Below, in pieces: positions 30,927 through 40,039 of a DNA stretch of 64,000 nt (position 1 is the first letter of the stretch; the number at the start of each line of letters is the position of its first letter). The position numbers and the translations under genes were made by a program. The notes below the pieces were generated by a model. That model had not been told where the DNA came from and ran no database searches. It saw only the letters and a program-made list of their open reading frames with translations. The stretch comes from Novosphingopyxis sp965218915 (lineage in GTDB: Bacteria > Pseudomonadota > Alphaproteobacteria > Sphingomonadales > Sphingomonadaceae): NCBI RefSeq assembly GCF_965218915.1, contig NZ_OZ244708.1, forward strand, positions 2,852,001 through 2,916,000, written 5' to 3'.

Positions 30927-32480
30927 TCAATGCGGCGGCAGCGGTTCGGGCGGGGCGTCCTTGTCCAGCTCGGGGACATCGACGATGCCGAGAGCGACGT
31001 TGCTCTTGCGGTACCCGTAGAGAAAATAGATGACGAGACCGATCGCGCCCCAGATCGGCAGCACCAGGATCGCCTTCAGCGGCAGGCTGACATACAGCCC
31101 CACCGTGCCGATGATGGCGAGCGGCGCGACGATCCAGACGAACGGCGTCCTGAACGGGCGGTGCCGGCCGGGCTGCTTCACGCGCAGGATCAGCACCGAC
31201 AGCGCCACCATGAAGAAGGCGAACAGCGTGCCCGAGTTCGAATAATCCGCCAGTTCGCCCACCGGCAGGAACGCGGCGAAGGCGGACACCGCGATGCCGG
31301 TGATGATGGTGATCACATGCGGCGTCTTCCATTTCGGGTGGATCGTGGCGAGCTTGCCCGGCAGCAGGCCGTCGCGCGCCATCACGAAGAAGATGCGCGT
31401 CTGGCCGAACAGCAGGATCAGGATCACCGACGGCAGCGCCAGGAACGCCGCGATGCCGATGGCGTTGCCCAGCGCCGGGTGCCCGGTCTGGCGCAGCACG
31501 AAGGCGAGCGCCTCCTTGGAGCAGACCAGCGGCTCGCGCCCCGCCGCCAGCAGCGACTGGCACTGCGTGGCGAACGGCGTGCTGCCGGGTTGCAGGATCT
31601 CGCCCGCCGGCCCGGTGATCGGCTGCGCGCCGATCGAGCCGATCGCGCCGGCCGAAACCAGCAGGTAGAATATGGTGCAGATGAGCAGCGACCCGATCAG
31701 GCCGATCGGCACGTTGCGCTGCGGATTTTTCGTCTCCTCCGCGGCGGTCGACACCGCATCGAAGCCGACATAGGCGAAGAAGATCGACGCCGCCGCGCCG
31801 ACCGCGCCGAGCCCCGAGCCCAGCCCCGGTCCGGACCAGCCATTGGGCAAAAACGGATCGAAATTCTGGCCCTTCATGATCGGGATGGTGATGACGATGA
31901 ACACGGTCAGCGCGGTCACCTTGATCGCCACCAGCACCGCGTTCACCCGCGCGCTTTCGGTGGTGCCGATCATCAGCAGCATGGTCACGAGCAGCGCGAT
32001 CACCAGCGCGGGCACGTTCATGAACCCGCCCGGCGCGTAGAATCCCTGCGTCAACGATATCGGCAAAACTATCCCGGCATTGGCGAGCAGCCCCACGAAA
32101 TAGCCGGACCAGCCGACCGACACCGCGCTCGCCGCCACCGCATATTCCAGGATGAGCGCGAAGCCGACCATCCAGGCGAGCAGCTCGCCCATCACCGCAT
32201 AGGTGTAGGTATAGGCCGATCCCGCCACCGGCACCATCGAGGCCAATTCGGAATAGCAGAGCGCCGCGACCGCGCAGACCAGCCCGGCGATGACGAAACT
32301 CCACATCATGCCCGGCCCGGCCTTTTGCGCGGCCTCCGACGTCAGCACGAAAATGCCGGTGCCGATCACCGCGCCGACGCCGAGCAGCGTGAGCTGCCAC
32401 GGCCCGAGGCTGCGGGTGAGCGATTTCTTCTCCGCCGTGGCGAGGATCGCATCGAGCGGCTTTACGCGTCCGAAGATCAT
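30927..32480 (-). CDS. APC-superfamily amino acid permease
   Basis: This 517-residue transporter with about 12 to 14 membrane helices has the APC helix-1 motif GVGAVIGTGIFVLTSEAAQK. It also shows MVPVAGSAYTYTYAVMGELL and the helix-6 region FFAYVGFDAVSTAAEETKNP, typical of cationic/branched amino acid permeases (YfnA/CAT-like). Substrate specificity cannot be fixed from sequence. ATG at 32480 has GAAAGGTGG upstream. Confidence 0.9.
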   Translation of the reverse strand: MIFGRVKPLDAILATAEKKSLTRSLGPWQLTLLGVGAVIGTGIFVLTSEAAQKAGPGMMWSFVIAGLVCAVAALCYSELASMVPVAGSAYTYTYAVMGELLAWMVGFALILEYAVAASAVSVGWSGYFVGLLANAGIVLPISLTQGFYAPGGFMNVPALVIALLVTMLLMIGTTESARVNAVLVAIKVTALTVFIVITIPIMKGQNFDPFLPNGWSGPGLGSGLGAVGAAASIFFAYVGFDAVSTAAEETKNPQRNVPIGLIGSLLICTIFYLLVSAGAIGSIGAQPITGPAGEILQPGSTPFATQCQSLLAAGREPLVCSKEALAFVLRQTGHPALGNAIGIAAFLALPSVILILLFGQTRIFFVMARDGLLPGKLATIHPKWKTPHVITIITGIAVSAFAAFLPVGELADYSNSGTLFAFFMVALSVLILRVKQPGRHRPFRTPFVWIVAPLAIIGTVGLYVSLPLKAILVLPIWGAIGLVIYFLYGYRKSNVALGIVDVPELDKDAPPEPLPPH

Positions 32481-32734
32481 GAGGGCAATCCACCTTTCCT
32501 GGAACGCAGGCCCAACCCTGGCGTTCGGCAACCAGCCGCGCGCATGCTTATGCCGATTTTCAGGGTTGGCAATCGGGAAAATGCGCGGTCGTGGATTCAG
32601 CGGATCGGGGGCTGCCCGATCTATTGCGGGGATGGCAATTCCCGGAGAAAGTTTTCCCTAGGCCGGTTCGGCTATAGGCTCGACCTGAATTTCATCGGCC
32701 AGTTTGCGGACCTCGGCCATATCATAATGGGCCT

Positions 32735-32948
32735 GCATCAAAGCGCTGTCCTACAGCCACCTCATCCGCTATAAGCACTCTCGCTCTTTCCCATCGTCGG
32801 CCCCCACTCCGCCCGCCGTGCGCGCCGTCCTTGCGCGCGTTCGCCGGGGAGGCGACGGGCACCCCCCGTGTCGCGCCCTTTGCGAACTTCCGCGCCGTTG
32901 ACGCAGCCCGCCGTTTTTCGCCCCTGGACAGTGTGAAGCGTGTGAAGC
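32735..32948. repeat. Conserved non-coding element, copy 2, in the permease-lepA gap
   Basis: The gap 32481-33018 holds no gene I can support. Within it, from gctgtcctaca (32745) to tggacagtgtgaagcgtgtg (32925-32944), is a GC-rich stretch that shares its ends with the element at 38841-39032 (cctgtcctaca ... tggactgtgtgacccatgtg). It lies directly upstream of lepA and may serve as its leader. Confidence 0.45.
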
Positions 32949-33018
32949 TGGCGCTGCTTGCCGCCCTCCGCCACAACCCGGATGACATCCCCCCGCGTCC
33001 CCGCTAATCGCTCGCGGC

Positions 33019-34821
33019 ATGACCGACCTCTCCCATATCCGCAATTTCTCGATCATCGCGCATATCGATCACGGCAAGTCCACCCTCGCCGATCGGCTGA
33101 TCCAGTACACCGGCGGCCTCACGACACGCGAAATGACCGAGCAGGTGCTCGACAGCATGGACATCGAGCGCGAGCGCGGCATCACCATCAAGGCGCAGAC
33201 CGTGCGGCTGGACTACACCGCGGCGGACGGCGAGACCTATGCGCTCAACCTGATGGACACGCCCGGCCATGTCGACTTCGCCTATGAGGTCAGCCGCTCG
33301 CTGGCCGCGTGCGAGGGCGCGCTGCTGGTGGTGGACGCGGCGCAGGGCGTCGAGGCGCAGACGCTGGCGAACGTGTACCAGTCGATCGAGCACGACCATG
33401 AGATCGTGCCCGTCATCAACAAGATCGATCTGCCCGCCGCCGAGCCCGATAAAGTGCGCGCCGAGATCGAGGACATCGTCGGCATCGACGCCTCCGAAGC
33501 GGTGCTGACCAGCGCCAAATCCGGCATCGGCATCGAGGAGGTGCTGGAGGCCGTGGTCCAGCGCATCCCGCCGCCCACCGGGGACCGCGACGCACCGCTC
33601 AAGGCCATGCTCGTCGACAGCTGGTACGATCCCTATCTGGGCGTCGTCATCCTGGTCCGCGTCATCGACGGCGTCCTGAAAAAGGGCATGAACATCCGCT
33701 TCATGCAGCAGGGATCGCAGCATCTGGTCGACCGCGTCGGCTGCATGAAACCAAAGGTTACGCCCCTTCCTGAACTGGGACCGGGTGAGATCGGGTTCAT
33801 CACCGCGCAGATCAAGGAAGTCGCCGACACCGCGGTCGGCGACACTATCACCACGGTGAAGGGCGGCGCAGACAAGGCGCTGCCGGGTTTCAAGGAAGTG
33901 CAATCCGTCGTCTTCTGCGGCCTGTTCCCGGTCGACGCCGCGGACTTCGAGAAACTCCGCGAGAGCATCGGGCGGCTGCGCCTCAACGATGCCAGCTTCA
34001 CGTTCGAAATGGAGACCAGTGCCGCATTGGGCTTCGGCTTTCGCTGCGGCTTCCTCGGCCTGCTCCACCTCGAGATCATCCAGGAGCGGCTGACCCGCGA
34101 ATATGATCTCGACCTGATCACCACCGCCCCGTCGGTGGTCTACCGCATGACCATGACCGACGGATCGGTGCAGTATCTGCACAACCCGGCCGACTATCCC
34201 GATCCCGTCCATATCGATCATATGGAGGAGCCGTGGATCAAGGCGACCATCTACACGCCGGACGAATATCTCGGATCGATCCTGAAGCTGTGCCAGGACC
34301 GCCGCGGCATCCAGACCGAGCTGACATACGTGGGCGGCCGCGCGCAGGTGGGCTACGAACTGCCGCTCAACGAAGTGGTGTTCGATTTCTACGACCGGCT
34401 GAAGAGTATTTCGCGTGGCTATGCCAGCTTCGATTACGAGCAGATCGGCCTGCGCGAGGGCGATCTGGTCAAGATGAACATCCTGGTCAACAACGAACCG
34501 GTCGACGCGCTCGCCATGATCGTCCACCGCGGCGAGGCCGAGGCCCGCGGCCGCCAGCTGTGCGAGCGGCTGAAGGACCTCATCCCGCGCCACCTGTTCA
34601 AGATCCCGATCCAGGCCGCCATCGGCGCCAAGGTGATCGCCCGCGAGACGATCAGCGCCATGCGCAAGGACGTCACCGCCAAATGCTATGGCGGCGACAT
34701 CAGCCGCAAGAAGAAGCTGCTGGAAAAGCAGAAAAAGGGCAAGGCCAGGATGCGCGAATATGGCAATGTCAGCATCCCGCAGGAAGCGTTTATCGCCGCG
34801 CTTCGGATGGGGGAGGAATAA
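33019..34821 (+). CDS. lepA: Elongation factor 4 (back-translocating GTPase LepA)
   Basis: This 600-residue translational GTPase has G1 AHIDHGKSTLADRL, the switch region ERERGITIKAQTVRLDY, G3 DTPGHVDF and G4 NKIDLPAA. The LepA-specific C-terminal domain contains GGDISRKKKLLEKQKKGKAR and ends NVSIPQEAFIAALRM. EF4 acts on stalled or stressed ribosomes. Length is normal. Confidence 0.97.
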   Translation: MTDLSHIRNFSIIAHIDHGKSTLADRLIQYTGGLTTREMTEQVLDSMDIERERGITIKAQTVRLDYTAADGETYALNLMDTPGHVDFAYEVSRSLAACEGALLVVDAAQGVEAQTLANVYQSIEHDHEIVPVINKIDLPAAEPDKVRAEIEDIVGIDASEAVLTSAKSGIGIEEVLEAVVQRIPPPTGDRDAPLKAMLVDSWYDPYLGVVILVRVIDGVLKKGMNIRFMQQGSQHLVDRVGCMKPKVTPLPELGPGEIGFITAQIKEVADTAVGDTITTVKGGADKALPGFKEVQSVVFCGLFPVDAADFEKLRESIGRLRLNDASFTFEMETSAALGFGFRCGFLGLLHLEIIQERLTREYDLDLITTAPSVVYRMTMTDGSVQYLHNPADYPDPVHIDHMEEPWIKATIYTPDEYLGSILKLCQDRRGIQTELTYVGGRAQVGYELPLNEVVFDFYDRLKSISRGYASFDYEQIGLREGDLVKMNILVNNEPVDALAMIVHRGEAEARGRQLCERLKDLIPRHLFKIPIQAAIGAKVIARETISAMRKDVTAKCYGGDISRKKKLLEKQKKGKARMREYGNVSIPQEAFIAALRMGEE

Positions 34822-34827
34822 AACATC

Positions 34828-34856
34828 GGATCAAAGTGGTACTTTGATCCGGGTGC
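34828..34856. repeat. Nested-type palindrome (copy d)
   Basis: ggatcaaagtggtactttga is followed by tccgggtgca, just after the lepA stop. Inner arms GGATCAAAGT and ACTTTGATCC are perfect. It is followed by another common repeat (ttcgccctgagcctgtcg, 34878-34895). It may double as a lepA terminator but lacks a T-run. Confidence 0.6.
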
Positions 34857-34979
34857 AGCAGGCCATCTCTTATTCCGTTCGCCCTGAGCCTGTCGAAGGG
34901 TTGTTCTTTCTCAAGCGCCAGAATAAGCACAAGGTTTCGAGGGGTTCGCATAGCCAATGAACGTCGAGCAGAACGCATC

Positions 34980-35195
34980 ATGAAGCTGCACTATTACCGC
35001 GAGACCGACAGCCTCTATATCGAGCTGTCCAGTGCCACGTCCGCCGAAACCCGCGAGATTGCCGCCGGGCTGAACGTGGACTTCAACGGCGACGGCAATG
35101 TCGTCGGCCTCGATATAGACGGCGCATCCGGCAAGCTGGACCTCGGCAGCCTCGAAGCCACGGACCTGCCGATCGCCTCGCTGAAGGCGGCGTGA
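34980..35195 (+). CDS. DUF2283 family protein
   Basis: This 71-residue protein (MKLHYYRETDSLYIELSSAT...) fits DUF2283: a beta-rich start, YxxTDSLYI-x-L, then VDFNGDGNVVGLDIDGAS. Function is unknown; members often occur near toxin-antitoxin or defence genes. Its stop directly abuts the convergent stop of the restriction-modification gene. Confidence 0.85.
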   Translation: MKLHYYRETDSLYIELSSATSAETREIAAGLNVDFNGDGNVVGLDIDGASGKLDLGSLEATDLPIASLKAA

Positions 35196-38100
35196 TCAGG
35201 CGGGCGGCGCGCCGACCAGCGGACCATCCTCGATTGCCTCCAGCAGTTTGGCCTGCACGGGCTCCAGTTCGACCAGCATGGCAAGGATGTTCAGCACGTT
35301 GATCAGTTCGGTCGTATATTCCGGCAGCCAGTGATCGGGCTGTATCTGGCTCAACGGCGACGGCGGGCGGCGATCGCCGATGACGGGGCGGCTGCGGTCC
35401 TTCCTGCGATAGCTGAACCACTGGCGCAGCACGTTCTTGCCCGACACTTCGTAATGCCAGACCGCGGGCGGCACCTGTTCGATGCGGCCCTTGCCGATCT
35501 TGAGCGTCCGCGTGGCCGCATCGTAATCCAGCGTATCGGGGAAATCCTCCGGAGCGGCCGGGATCGGATGCGCGGCCGGGATGCTGGGCTGCCGGTTTTT
35601 CGGCAGACGCGGTTCACCCGCCGGCTTGCCGTCCTTCATGCGCTCGCCGAAACTGTGGAGCCAGATGACGTTGCGCCCCAGCTTGGCCGCGCGGTCGAAC
35701 AGCGCCTTGTCGGCGGTGAGCGGCACCCGCAGGCCGGGGCGAACCAGATCATCGCGGTGCGCGGCGGTGAAGGCCGGATGCGCCAGCACACCCGCGACAT
35801 AGGCGAACACATCGACCGGATCGACCGGCGCGCCGTGAGCGGCGGCGAGCGCCTTGACGACATCGGGCGAGATATTGGGCTGCGTCGCGGCGGCGTCCTT
35901 CCAGAGCGGAAAAACGCGGCCGCCGCGATTGTTGTAGTGATGAAGGTCCGGAATATTTGCGGTAAGCGTGAAAGCAGGTCCATTGGTCGGACCGCGATCC
36001 ATGATGCCTGTAATATAGATCTGCGCCTTGCCATTCCGCGCCCATAACCCGGGATTGGGCTGATTAATCACGCGCGCGTCCGGCAAAATCCATTGTCGGT
36101 CGAAGGATCGAAATCCGTAGGGGACAGGCCTTTCCCCTTTCAGCGATCGCTCCGCCAGAACCCTACGATCTCTGTCTTTCTCTTTCAGGACATTGCGCGC
36201 TTCGGGGATGGCGAAGAGCATGTCCAGTTTTGCCCAACGCAGAGCCCTGGCCGGTTTGGCAATGTGCCGATCGCCCGGCTTACCTTTTCGAAGATGTGGG
36301 TGAAACAGGTCGCCAGCCTTTTCCAAATCCTTTTCACCGAGCAGTCTGTCCCACCGCCGCTCAAGCGAGGCAGCGTCCGGGGCAACGACCCAAGTCCGAC
36401 CGGGCATTACTCCTGATCCCGCATCGCCGATTACCGTGCCCAGCGGCCAGAAATCGGCCCAACTTCCACCCCTCGCTGGCAGGAACGGGGCTTGCCACTT
36501 GGCCGAGCATTCGGCCCATGCTTGCCCGTCCAGCGAGACCTCTGCCAGTTCATCAAACTTGTCATCGCGCGTACCCTTTTGCAACGCGCGATAGCAGATC
36601 GTCGCGGGTGTCTCTGCATCGGTATCGGGTGAACGCGAAGCGAGCACAATGCAGACCGGTTGCATCACATCCTCAAAAATTCGAGTAGGAACGTCGGGCC
36701 GATATCCCTCGGGCGAACAGTCGATCACCCAGATCTCGTCGCATTTGGCGCGCAGGTCCGCGCGCATCTTCTGGAAGCCCGGACCGTTCAGAAAACCTGC
36801 CACGGTGATGTAGCAGACGATGCCGTCATGCTCGCCCGATCCGTCCGTGCCCTGCTCGAACACCTTCCACGCCGCCCAGCGCCAGAAATAGACGTATAAA
36901 TTGCGCAGGTGCTTGGTATGCGCGCCCACGCCCCATTCGGCGGGCGGCTGCCAGTCATCGAGCTTGGCGGGCTCGTTCCCGCTGCCACTTTCGATCCACG
37001 CGCCCTTGCCATTGGCCTTGTCCTTGTATGGCGGATTGCCGATCACCACCGTGATCGGGGCCTCGCGCTTGATCTTGGCGGCGGCGAGGCGGGACTTGCT
37101 GATCTCCTTGTAGATGCCCTGCCCCGTCTCCTGATCCGCAAAGGGATCGGCCAGCGTGTCGGTGACGAACAATTGCGGCGTACCGCTGGCCCCCAGCGTC
37201 TGCATCTCCGCCAGCAGCCGCAATTGCGCCACGGCATAGGGTCCGAATTGCAGCTCGAAGCCATAAAGCCGCTTCGCCGCCTCGGTGATCGCGCCGCCCA
37301 CCGCGCCCGCCGTATCGAAATGCTCCACCGTTGCCGCGATCTTGCGCAGAATCGCCAGCGGAAAGGTTCCAGACCCCACCGCCGGATCGGCGATATGCAC
37401 CGAGGGATCGGCCAGGCCGCGCGCCAGACCATAACGCCCCGGCGCGCGCAGCGCTTCGTCGCACAGGCGCACCATCGCCTGCACCACTTCGGGCGGGGTG
37501 TAATAAGACCCGGTCTTGCGCCGCAGCGTTTTGTCGTAAACCTGCAGGAAATTCTCGTAAAAATTGATCCACGCTTCGGGATCGCCCTTGGACACCTGCG
37601 CCCAGGAAACGGCATCCAGCACGCGCGCCAGCGTCTTGAGCGCCGGGCTGTTCCGCAGCGTCTGCTCGGTCAGCAGGCGCAGCGCGGTGCCGATCAGCGT
37701 GGCCGACTGCGCGAGCTCCTTCGCCGCATCGTCCAGATCGGGCGTCAGCGCGATATCTTTCGATCGCGCCATCAGCAGGCCGAAAGTCACCGCCTGGGCA
37801 TAGCCATCGGCAAAGGTCGGATCGTCCGCATCGGGAAACAGCAGCGTGCGCCAGTCCTCTTTGAGACTGGTGAGCGCGGCGTTGTCGATTCCCAGCTGCT
37901 CCAGCACCTCGTCGCGCAGGAAGCGGCACAGGCGGGCGGAGGTTTGCGCCAACTGTTCCGGGTTTTTCGGCGGGATCGGCGTCCATCTGAGGAAATCACT
38001 GACCAGCGCCAACAGTGCATTCGACGCGCTGAGCATGCCGCCGGACGAACGAACGTCGCCTTCAAAATGCACGATCTCCCCTTCGCGCTCACCATTGCGC

Positions 38101-38477
38101 CACAGGCTGACCGCATTGCCATCGGTGTAGATCAGATTGGGGAGGGACTTCAGCCGCTGCCATTGATCCTTGTCATGCTTGCCGGAAAAACCGCGCGGGT
38201 CCGCGCCCTTCCCCGGTGCCTTCACCTCGATGAAACCGGTCAGGACGTGCTGGACCTCAACCGCATAATCGGGACGCGTATGAAGATCGGCCAATGACTT
38301 TTCCCCGGTCAGCACCAGCGCGCCCCCGGGCAAGCCGGCCAGGCCCGCCAGTCCATGCAGCAGATTTTCGAGCGGGCCGCGCAGCTGATCCTCGGGCTGG
38401 CCGCCCGCCTCGAGCTTTTGCCTGGCGGCAGCGCCGAATTCGCCCACAAGTTTTTGCACAGTTATTGTTTGAGACAC
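35196..38477 (-). CDS. Single-chain restriction-modification enzyme, type ISP/IIG-like, without helicase
   Basis: This 1093-residue protein starts with a PD-(D/E)XK nuclease domain (D70 in RPDYAV, E84 and K86 in GFIEVKAPG), then a helical region. A gamma-class N6-adenine methyltransferase follows with motif X TGSYYTPPE (322-330), motif I ADPAVGSGTF (363-372) and motif IV VIGNPPYKD (478-486). A long C-terminal part matches the target-recognition region of type ISP enzymes. Classical type ISP enzymes of about 1570 residues carry an SF2 helicase between nuclease and methylase; no GxGKT or DEAD/H motif is visible here. The architecture is therefore MmeI/type IIG-like. The start is GTG at 38477 with GAGGGGGA. 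No separate specificity or helicase gene is nearby. Confidence 0.87.
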   Translation of the reverse strand: MSQTITVQKLVGEFGAAARQKLEAGGQPEDQLRGPLENLLHGLAGLAGLPGGALVLTGEKSLADLHTRPDYAVEVQHVLTGFIEVKAPGKGADPRGFSGKHDKDQWQRLKSLPNLIYTDGNAVSLWRNGEREGEIVHFEGDVRSSGGMLSASNALLALVSDFLRWTPIPPKNPEQLAQTSARLCRFLRDEVLEQLGIDNAALTSLKEDWRTLLFPDADDPTFADGYAQAVTFGLLMARSKDIALTPDLDDAAKELAQSATLIGTALRLLTEQTLRNSPALKTLARVLDAVSWAQVSKGDPEAWINFYENFLQVYDKTLRRKTGSYYTPPEVVQAMVRLCDEALRAPGRYGLARGLADPSVHIADPAVGSGTFPLAILRKIAATVEHFDTAGAVGGAITEAAKRLYGFELQFGPYAVAQLRLLAEMQTLGASGTPQLFVTDTLADPFADQETGQGIYKEISKSRLAAAKIKREAPITVVIGNPPYKDKANGKGAWIESGSGNEPAKLDDWQPPAEWGVGAHTKHLRNLYVYFWRWAAWKVFEQGTDGSGEHDGIVCYITVAGFLNGPGFQKMRADLRAKCDEIWVIDCSPEGYRPDVPTRIFEDVMQPVCIVLASRSPDTDAETPATICYRALQKGTRDDKFDELAEVSLDGQAWAECSAKWQAPFLPARGGSWADFWPLGTVIGDAGSGVMPGRTWVVAPDAASLERRWDRLLGEKDLEKAGDLFHPHLRKGKPGDRHIAKPARALRWAKLDMLFAIPEARNVLKEKDRDRRVLAERSLKGERPVPYGFRSFDRQWILPDARVINQPNPGLWARNGKAQIYITGIMDRGPTNGPAFTLTANIPDLHHYNNRGGRVFPLWKDAAATQPNISPDVVKALAAAHGAPVDPVDVFAYVAGVLAHPAFTAAHRDDLVRPGLRVPLTADKALFDRAAKLGRNVIWLHSFGERMKDGKPAGEPRLPKNRQPSIPAAHPIPAAPEDFPDTLDYDAATRTLKIGKGRIEQVPPAVWHYEVSGKNVLRQWFSYRRKDRSRPVIGDRRPPSPLSQIQPDHWLPEYTTELINVLNILAMLVELEPVQAKLLEAIEDGPLVGAPPA

Positions 38478-38552
38478 GCGTTCCCCCTCGATCGTTGTTC
38501 TGGTATCGCGATCTGGCGCTCACGCAAAGCGCATCGATCAGACGGGACCACC

Positions 38553-38840
38553 ATGAACGAAGATTCGAATGGGACGGGCCAACTGGGCTTTGGGTTTGCC
38601 GACGACCGGCCGGCTATAAGCTGGGAGCCGGACCCGGCGGATATTCGGACGGAAGCGCACGCGATCCTTACCTCCGCGCGCGCCGTCACACCTGAAAATA
38701 TGTGGGATCAACGCACCTATCGCTACAACAAGGTGGTGTTCCCGCAGATGACGCGGTGGCTTCCCGATGACGAGCGGGATCAGCTTTGTTTCGAGTTTTT
38801 CGAGCAGCTAGAGCGAATCGAACTGCTGATGGCAGCCTGA
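38553..38840 (+). CDS. Hypothetical protein divergent from the R-M gene, clamp-binding-like motif
   Basis: This 95-residue acidic protein is divergent from the restriction-modification gene, with 75 bp between. Near the N-terminus is GQLGFGFADD, reminiscent of the QLxLF beta-clamp-binding motif. The rest is helical, with an Arg/Trp cluster (MWDQRTYRYNKVVFPQMTRW) and an amphipathic end. The family is unknown. The divergent arrangement suggests a link to the R-M enzyme, but this is inference. Confidence 0.65.
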   Translation: MNEDSNGTGQLGFGFADDRPAISWEPDPADIRTEAHAILTSARAVTPENMWDQRTYRYNKVVFPQMTRWLPDDERDQLCFEFFEQLERIELLMAA

Positions 38841-39032
38841 TCCGCAACTTTTTACCTGTCCTACAACCTCACTTTCATGCCACACTACCCCATGACCCAT
38901 GCTGTTGGATTCGCTCGCGCTTTTTGGCGCATCGGCTCGGCACCCTCGCCTGCTCGCCGCGCGGCGGGGTTGGCGGGGGCGGTCCGGGGGCGGGGATTTT
39001 CTTCTCTGGACTGTGTGACCCATGTGACCCTT
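38841..39032. repeat. Conserved non-coding element, copy 3
   Basis: It starts one base after the preceding stop codon with tccgcaacttt / cctgtcctaca and ends tggactgtgtgacccatgtg. Its start is the same as the element at 14558 and its end matches the one at 32735. The remaining gap to 39188 has a second 'tgtgac/gtgtcac' rich stretch but no gene. Confidence 0.5.
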
Positions 39033-39188
39033 GGCGATCCCCATGCAGGCTCGGGCGGCGCCCGTCGCGCGGGCCGGCGCTCGGTTCGTCGATGGAATCG
39101 TTCGGGTCACCCGAAGATGCGGGGGGATGGGCTGTAACCCGTGTCACCTTACGCGGCGGCCCCGTGAAGCTGCATTTCAGCGGCGCAG

Positions 39189-39941
39189 TCAGCCTTTGCC
39201 GCCCCCGGCCTCCGGCGCGGCGCAGGGCCGGATCGCGGCGGGCTCCGGCCGGTCGCCTTCGGGCGCGAAGCGGGCGATGTAGGCGCCGATGTCGGGGCGC
39301 TCCTCGTAGCCGGTCAGCCGGTATCCCACCGCCTGCAACTCGCAGAACAGCAGCTTGGGCGGGGTGCCGTGGTTGGCGGTGGGGCGGTCGGCATCGACGA
39401 TGACGACCTCGCCGTCTCCCTTCAGCGCGGGGCGCAGGTGCCAGAGGAAGGCGTAGGGAGAGGCGATCTCGTGGTACATGTGGATCATGAACACGCGGTC
39501 GAAGCTGGCGGGCGGCAGGCGCGGATCGTCCATCGCGCCGAGCATGATCGAGACATTGTCGAGCCGGTCGCGCGCCACGCGTTCGCCGAGCCGCGTGAGA
39601 ACGGCGCGGTCGATGTCCTGCGCCAGCACGCGGCCCTTGGCGCCGACGCGGTCGCCGAGGCGCACGGTGTAATAGCCCTCGCCCGCGCCGATATCGGCCA
39701 CCGTCATGCCCGGTTTCGTGCCGGCCCAGTCCATGACGATCCGCGCCTCGTTCGCCGCCTCGCGCGCCGGTTCGTTGGAGAACTGCGTGGCGACGACGGT
39801 GGCGACCGGGCGGTTGGCCTCGGGGAAGGCGCCGTCCTTGGGCGGCGCGGAAGCGGGGGCGGCGTTCTGGCAGGCGGCGAGCGCTGCGAGGACGAGCAAG
39901 GAGGTCAGACCGGTGCGTTGAAGCGCGCGGCACCGGCCCAC
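39189..39941 (-). CDS. Lipoprotein-like class I SAM-dependent methyltransferase
   Basis: The protein has a Rossmann methyltransferase core: motif I TVADIGAGEGYYTVRLG, a following acidic strand with AQDID, and the motif IV region FDRVFMIHMYHEI. It is preceded by a lipoprotein-type signal, SLLVLAALAACQNAAPASAP. GTG at 39941 is the only plausible start before the signal peptide and lies in a palindromic repeat with GGAGG nearby, giving 250 residues. An exported methyltransferase is odd because SAM is cytoplasmic; the signal or the start call needs checking. Confidence 0.75.
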   Translation of the reverse strand: MGRCRALQRTGLTSLLVLAALAACQNAAPASAPPKDGAFPEANRPVATVVATQFSNEPAREAANEARIVMDWAGTKPGMTVADIGAGEGYYTVRLGDRVGAKGRVLAQDIDRAVLTRLGERVARDRLDNVSIMLGAMDDPRLPPASFDRVFMIHMYHEIASPYAFLWHLRPALKGDGEVVIVDADRPTANHGTPPKLLFCELQAVGYRLTGYEERPDIGAYIARFAPEGDRPEPAAIRPCAAPEAGGGKG

Positions 39942-40009
39942 TCCCCCTCCCGACCCCCCACAGGGTACGATCGTAACGGGTGGTCGGGGGGGGGAGTGGG
40001 CCGGTGCCG
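39929..40009. repeat. Long inverted repeat overlapping the methyltransferase start
   Basis: ggcaccggcccactcccc (39930-39947) and ggggagtgggccggtgcc (39991-40008) are perfect 18-bp inverted copies. Between them are a second pair, ctcccgaccccccac against tggtcgggggg, and a central gtacgatcgtaac. It could form a very stable hairpin between prfB and the methyltransferase. Confidence 0.85.
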
Positions 40010-40039
40010 AACCCGAGCGTGAGCGAGGAGAACGCGTGC

